From NCBI GenBank assembly GCA_043808325.1, contig JAZDEY010000049.1:1-6597 (forward strand): 6,597 nt of DNA, given 5' to 3'. Below, in pieces: positions 4,944 to 6,597 of this stretch. The first letter of the stretch is position 1; the number at the start of each line of letters is the position of its first letter. The translations under genes were made by a program, and so were the position numbers. Source of the DNA: JAZDEY01 sp043808325 [NCBI: Candidatus Eiseniibacteriota bacterium] (GTDB lineage: Bacteria; Arandabacterota; Arandabacteria; Arandabacterales). A model generated the notes under the pieces. It had not been told where the DNA came from and ran no database searches. It saw nothing but the letters and a program-made list of their open reading frames with translations.

Positions 4944-6239
4944 TTAGCGCACCAGCACAACCTTCCCCGCCACTACCTTTCCACCAGCCTCCAACCGCAC
5001 GAAATAGATTCCGCCTGATACCGCAATACCACGTTCATCCTTGCCGTCCCAAGCAACTGAGTAGGAGCCTATCTCCTTTGTGTCGTCAACCAGATCTCTT
5101 ACTTGATGCCCCGCTACATCGTAAATGGTCATGCTAACATGTCCGCGCTCAGGAAGCTCGAACTTGATCAGTGCACCTTCGCCAACAGATCTGGGATTCG
5201 CTGATTGTAGTACAGACGCTGCAACAGTGGTTCTATCCTCGATCTGCTTTGTTGTCTTCGGGTGTCTGCACAGGACTCTAATCGTATCGGCACCAATGAA
5301 GCACCCACTGCCCACCTTTCCCGTGAGCCTGACCTCTACTTCGCCCCCACAAGGCAGAGCTTCAAGAATGGCTGATCGAGAAAACTTAAGCATGAGGTCT
5401 TGAATACCATCTCGATCGTGGTCACCAACCTCGGCAGGGCGCATCTCCGCAGCCACGGTCTCGTTCAAGATTACCGTAGATACGTCTACCTGGCTGGGAT
5501 CATACCCCTCGGGCAGCTCGATGTAGCAGGTTACCCAACGACCAGCGCTCTCATGATTAAGAACAGCCGGATCAAATTCAACAACAGCGGGATTACAGAT
5601 ATCGACATCCAGAACAAGCACTGCTTCTTCAAGCACTGCCACCGGGGGTATCACCATGTCTCCCCCTATAATGATGGCAGGATCAAGATTGACCCTCACC
5701 TCGCCCGCACCATCCAGCAAGAAATCCCAACCCGGATTTGGGAATGCTATGAATTGGCTGGTTTCTTCAAAGTGACCATCGGTTGGCATGGCGTATGCGT
5801 ACCTAAACCCAGGCCCTCCGGGGTCCATAATCGCAATCATCTCGGCAGGCCAAGGGAACCAGTCGCCGGCGGGGCGCTCGATCCCATCGCCATGTCCCAA
5901 GCCAGGTGTGATGGTCCCTGACCAGCGAATCCAGACATTAGTGACGGCACTGATCGGGCTGCCGATGTCAAACGCGGCGGTCCGGCTATCGCTGATAGTA
6001 TAGTAACAAAGAAGACTGGAAAGCGGGATCTCTATGATCTCGGCAAACGCGGCACATATAAGCGACGCGCTCAGCAATATGAAAAGCATAGCCACTCGTG
6101 CAATGTTGGCACATCTCTGTTCCCATTTGCGTGGCAGGCGCACGGGTGGGCGAAGCGCGGCCTTCATGAGCACGAACGCACTGAAGCAGTACCTGCCTAT
6201 TCTGGTTGTCTCGAAAGCCTGAGAGAGCTTAACAGCCAT
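4944..6239 (-). CDS. Secreted Ig-like protein with FlgD-like C-terminal domain
   Basis: This 431-residue protein is probably exported and surface-associated. The ATG at 6239 is chosen because AAGGAGGT precedes it by seven bases; a GTG at 6248 lies too close to that site. The N-terminus is unusual: about 50 basic and mixed residues come before the hydrophobic core MLFILLSASLICAAFA, with likely cleavage after residue 66. The middle (67-340) holds beta-rich segments, a WSGTITPGLGHG stretch and paired FDPAVL...ELPEGYDPSQVDVSTV motifs typical of Ig-like modules. Near 273-281 lies DHDRDGIQD, a DxDxDG calcium-binding-like loop. The C-terminal domain starts around 344 (SANPRSVGEGALIKFELP), passes through TIYDVAGHQVRDLV and SVAWDGKDERGIAVSGGIYFVRLEAG, and ends KVVLVR. 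This is a complete FlgD-like fold with the canonical WDGxDxxG. A good promoter lies just upstream. The function is not recognisable beyond secretion and surface display. Confidence 0.85.
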   Translation of the reverse strand: MAVKLSQAFETTRIGRYCFSAFVLMKAALRPPVRLPRKWEQRCANIARVAMLFILLSASLICAAFAEIIEIPLSSLLCYYTISDSRTAAFDIGSPISAVTNVWIRWSGTITPGLGHGDGIERPAGDWFPWPAEMIAIMDPGGPGFRYAYAMPTDGHFEETSQFIAFPNPGWDFLLDGAGEVRVNLDPAIIIGGDMVIPPVAVLEEAVLVLDVDICNPAVVEFDPAVLNHESAGRWVTCYIELPEGYDPSQVDVSTVILNETVAAEMRPAEVGDHDRDGIQDLMLKFSRSAILEALPCGGEVEVRLTGKVGSGCFIGADTIRVLCRHPKTTKQIEDRTTVAASVLQSANPRSVGEGALIKFELPERGHVSMTIYDVAGHQVRDLVDDTKEIGSYSVAWDGKDERGIAVSGGIYFVRLEAGGKVVAGKVVLVR

Positions 6240-6268
6240 AACTCGCACCTCCTTTGTGGCACGCCGAG

Positions 6269-6298
6269 ATTATACCACAGGTGCCAAAGAAATTACAA
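6269..6298 (-). promoter_or_regulatory. Extended -10 sigma70-like promoter for the 431-residue protein
   Basis: On the minus strand a perfect TATAAT (6274-6269) is preceded by an extended -10 TGG, and by TTGTAA (6298-6293, four of six consensus bases) at an 18-base spacing. Transcription would start near 6262, about 23 bases before the ATG, so the leader is essentially just the ribosome site. This is the best promoter in the window. Confidence 0.65.
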
Positions 6299-6306
6299 GC
6301 GATTGA

Positions 6307-6352
6307 GTTGACTCATAATAAATGTATTCGAAAGGGGTTCGTTGCGAGTCAA
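6307..6352. repeat. Inverted repeat TTGACTC/GAGTCAA and copy of the left-end motif
   Basis: TTGACTC (6308-6314) and GAGTCAA (6346-6352) form a perfect 7-base inverted repeat with 31 bases between. Bases 6307-6328, read on the minus strand, are AATACATTTATTATGAGTCAAC, nearly the same as AATACATTTATTTGTGAGGCAAC at 78-100 (20 of 23 columns with one gap). The block lies between the transposase stop and the next promoter, where the end of an insertion sequence would be expected. Confidence 0.4.
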
Positions 6353-6394
6353 TGCCATTCTTAGTTGAGCTTCTCGACGGCTCCGCTGCGATGG

Positions 6395-6597
6395 TCACGC
6401 TACTGCGACCCCGACCGTTTGCTCCTCGAGTTTCAACTCTCTCCTCAAGGCTTCTTTAAGCCTGGGCAGGTACCGATATCCCATGACAAGCCGCAGCCTG
6501 GGCTCGATATCCAGGAGAGACGTCGCAAGCCAGCGGTGTTTCTGCCTCGAGTTCTTCCAGCAATCTACCTTGGCGCACCGCTCCTCTATCGCCGCCA
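6395..6597 (-). CDS. C-terminal fragment of a probable transposase (5' end outside window)
   Basis: An open frame enters from the right edge and runs 66 residues to TGA at 6397-6395. It reads CWKNSRQKHRWLATSLLDIE, then PRLRLVMGYRYLPRLKEALR and an acidic/hydrophobic tail. The order W(K/R)...RW(L/V)AxxLLxxE, then xxFRxVxGYRxLPxLxxAL, recalls from memory the last 50 residues of a set of bacterial DDE transposases, probably IS256/mutator-like; the family label is tentative. No start is visible because the gene is cut by the window, so intactness is unknown. It lies upstream of, and on the same strand as, the 431-residue secreted protein, which has its own promoter. A DNA-binding or unrelated basic protein is the alternative. 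Confidence 0.55.
   Translation of the reverse strand, partial: AAIEERCAKVDCWKNSRQKHRWLATSLLDIEPRLRLVMGYRYLPRLKEALRRELKLEEQTVGVAVA

Noticed and set aside
4607-5137. 176-codon plus-strand open frame across the intergenic region
   Set aside because: It has no ribosome site, overlaps the end of the real minus-strand gene, and has Arg/Ser/Pro-rich composition. The repeated SVS...DL pattern in its translation only reflects the DNA repeat.

Overview
The window reads as a stretch of chromosome from an uncultured or little-studied bacterium. Three reading frames carry an N-terminal hydrophobic export signal and a C-terminal FlgD-like/T9SS-type beta-sandwich, recognisable by patterns such as NPNPF, DVxGRLV and VxWdGxDxxGxxxxxGvYFvrL. 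That architecture is common in the FCB superphylum and in candidate phyla often recovered with it (for example Eisenbacteria, WOR-3, Latescibacteria). Strong AAGGAGG ribosome sites and sigma70-like promoters confirm a bacterium. The phylum is an inference; no marker gene here settles it.

Layout. Positions 1-53 may hold the last codons of a plus-strand gene. From about 54 to 395 there is an AT-rich non-coding stretch with a repeated GAGGCAAC motif and a good promoter (298-326), which drives a 311-residue secreted protein (396-1331). Everything else is on the minus strand. Read in transcription order these are: the C-terminus of a probable transposase (6395-6597), a promoter (6269-6298) and a 431-residue secreted protein (4944-6239), a hairpin-rich gene-free stretch (4402-4943), a decayed short FlgD-domain gene (about 3922-4257, with remnant sequence further upstream), an archaeal-type fructose-1,6-bisphosphate aldolase/phosphatase (2711-3844), a glycine-zipper OmpA-family lipoprotein (1966-2631) and a Cupin_5/DUF985 protein (1360-1866). 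The last gene converges on the plus-strand gene with 28 bases between them.

How the genes fit together. The aldolase/phosphatase makes fructose 6-phosphate from triose phosphates in one step of gluconeogenesis. The OmpA-like lipoprotein anchors the outer membrane to peptidoglycan, which implies a diderm cell. The secreted FlgD-domain proteins are probably exported and displayed or attached outside the cell. The neighbours do not form an obvious single pathway. FBPase, OmpA and cupin could be co-transcribed (80 and 99 base gaps), but their functions are unrelated on present knowledge.

I found no CRISPR array, tRNA or rRNA, and no clear new multi-gene system. The parts most worth a second look are the structured repeat region around 4500-4925, the related AT-rich motifs in inverted orientation near both ends of the window, and the gene decay next to the aldolase/phosphatase.
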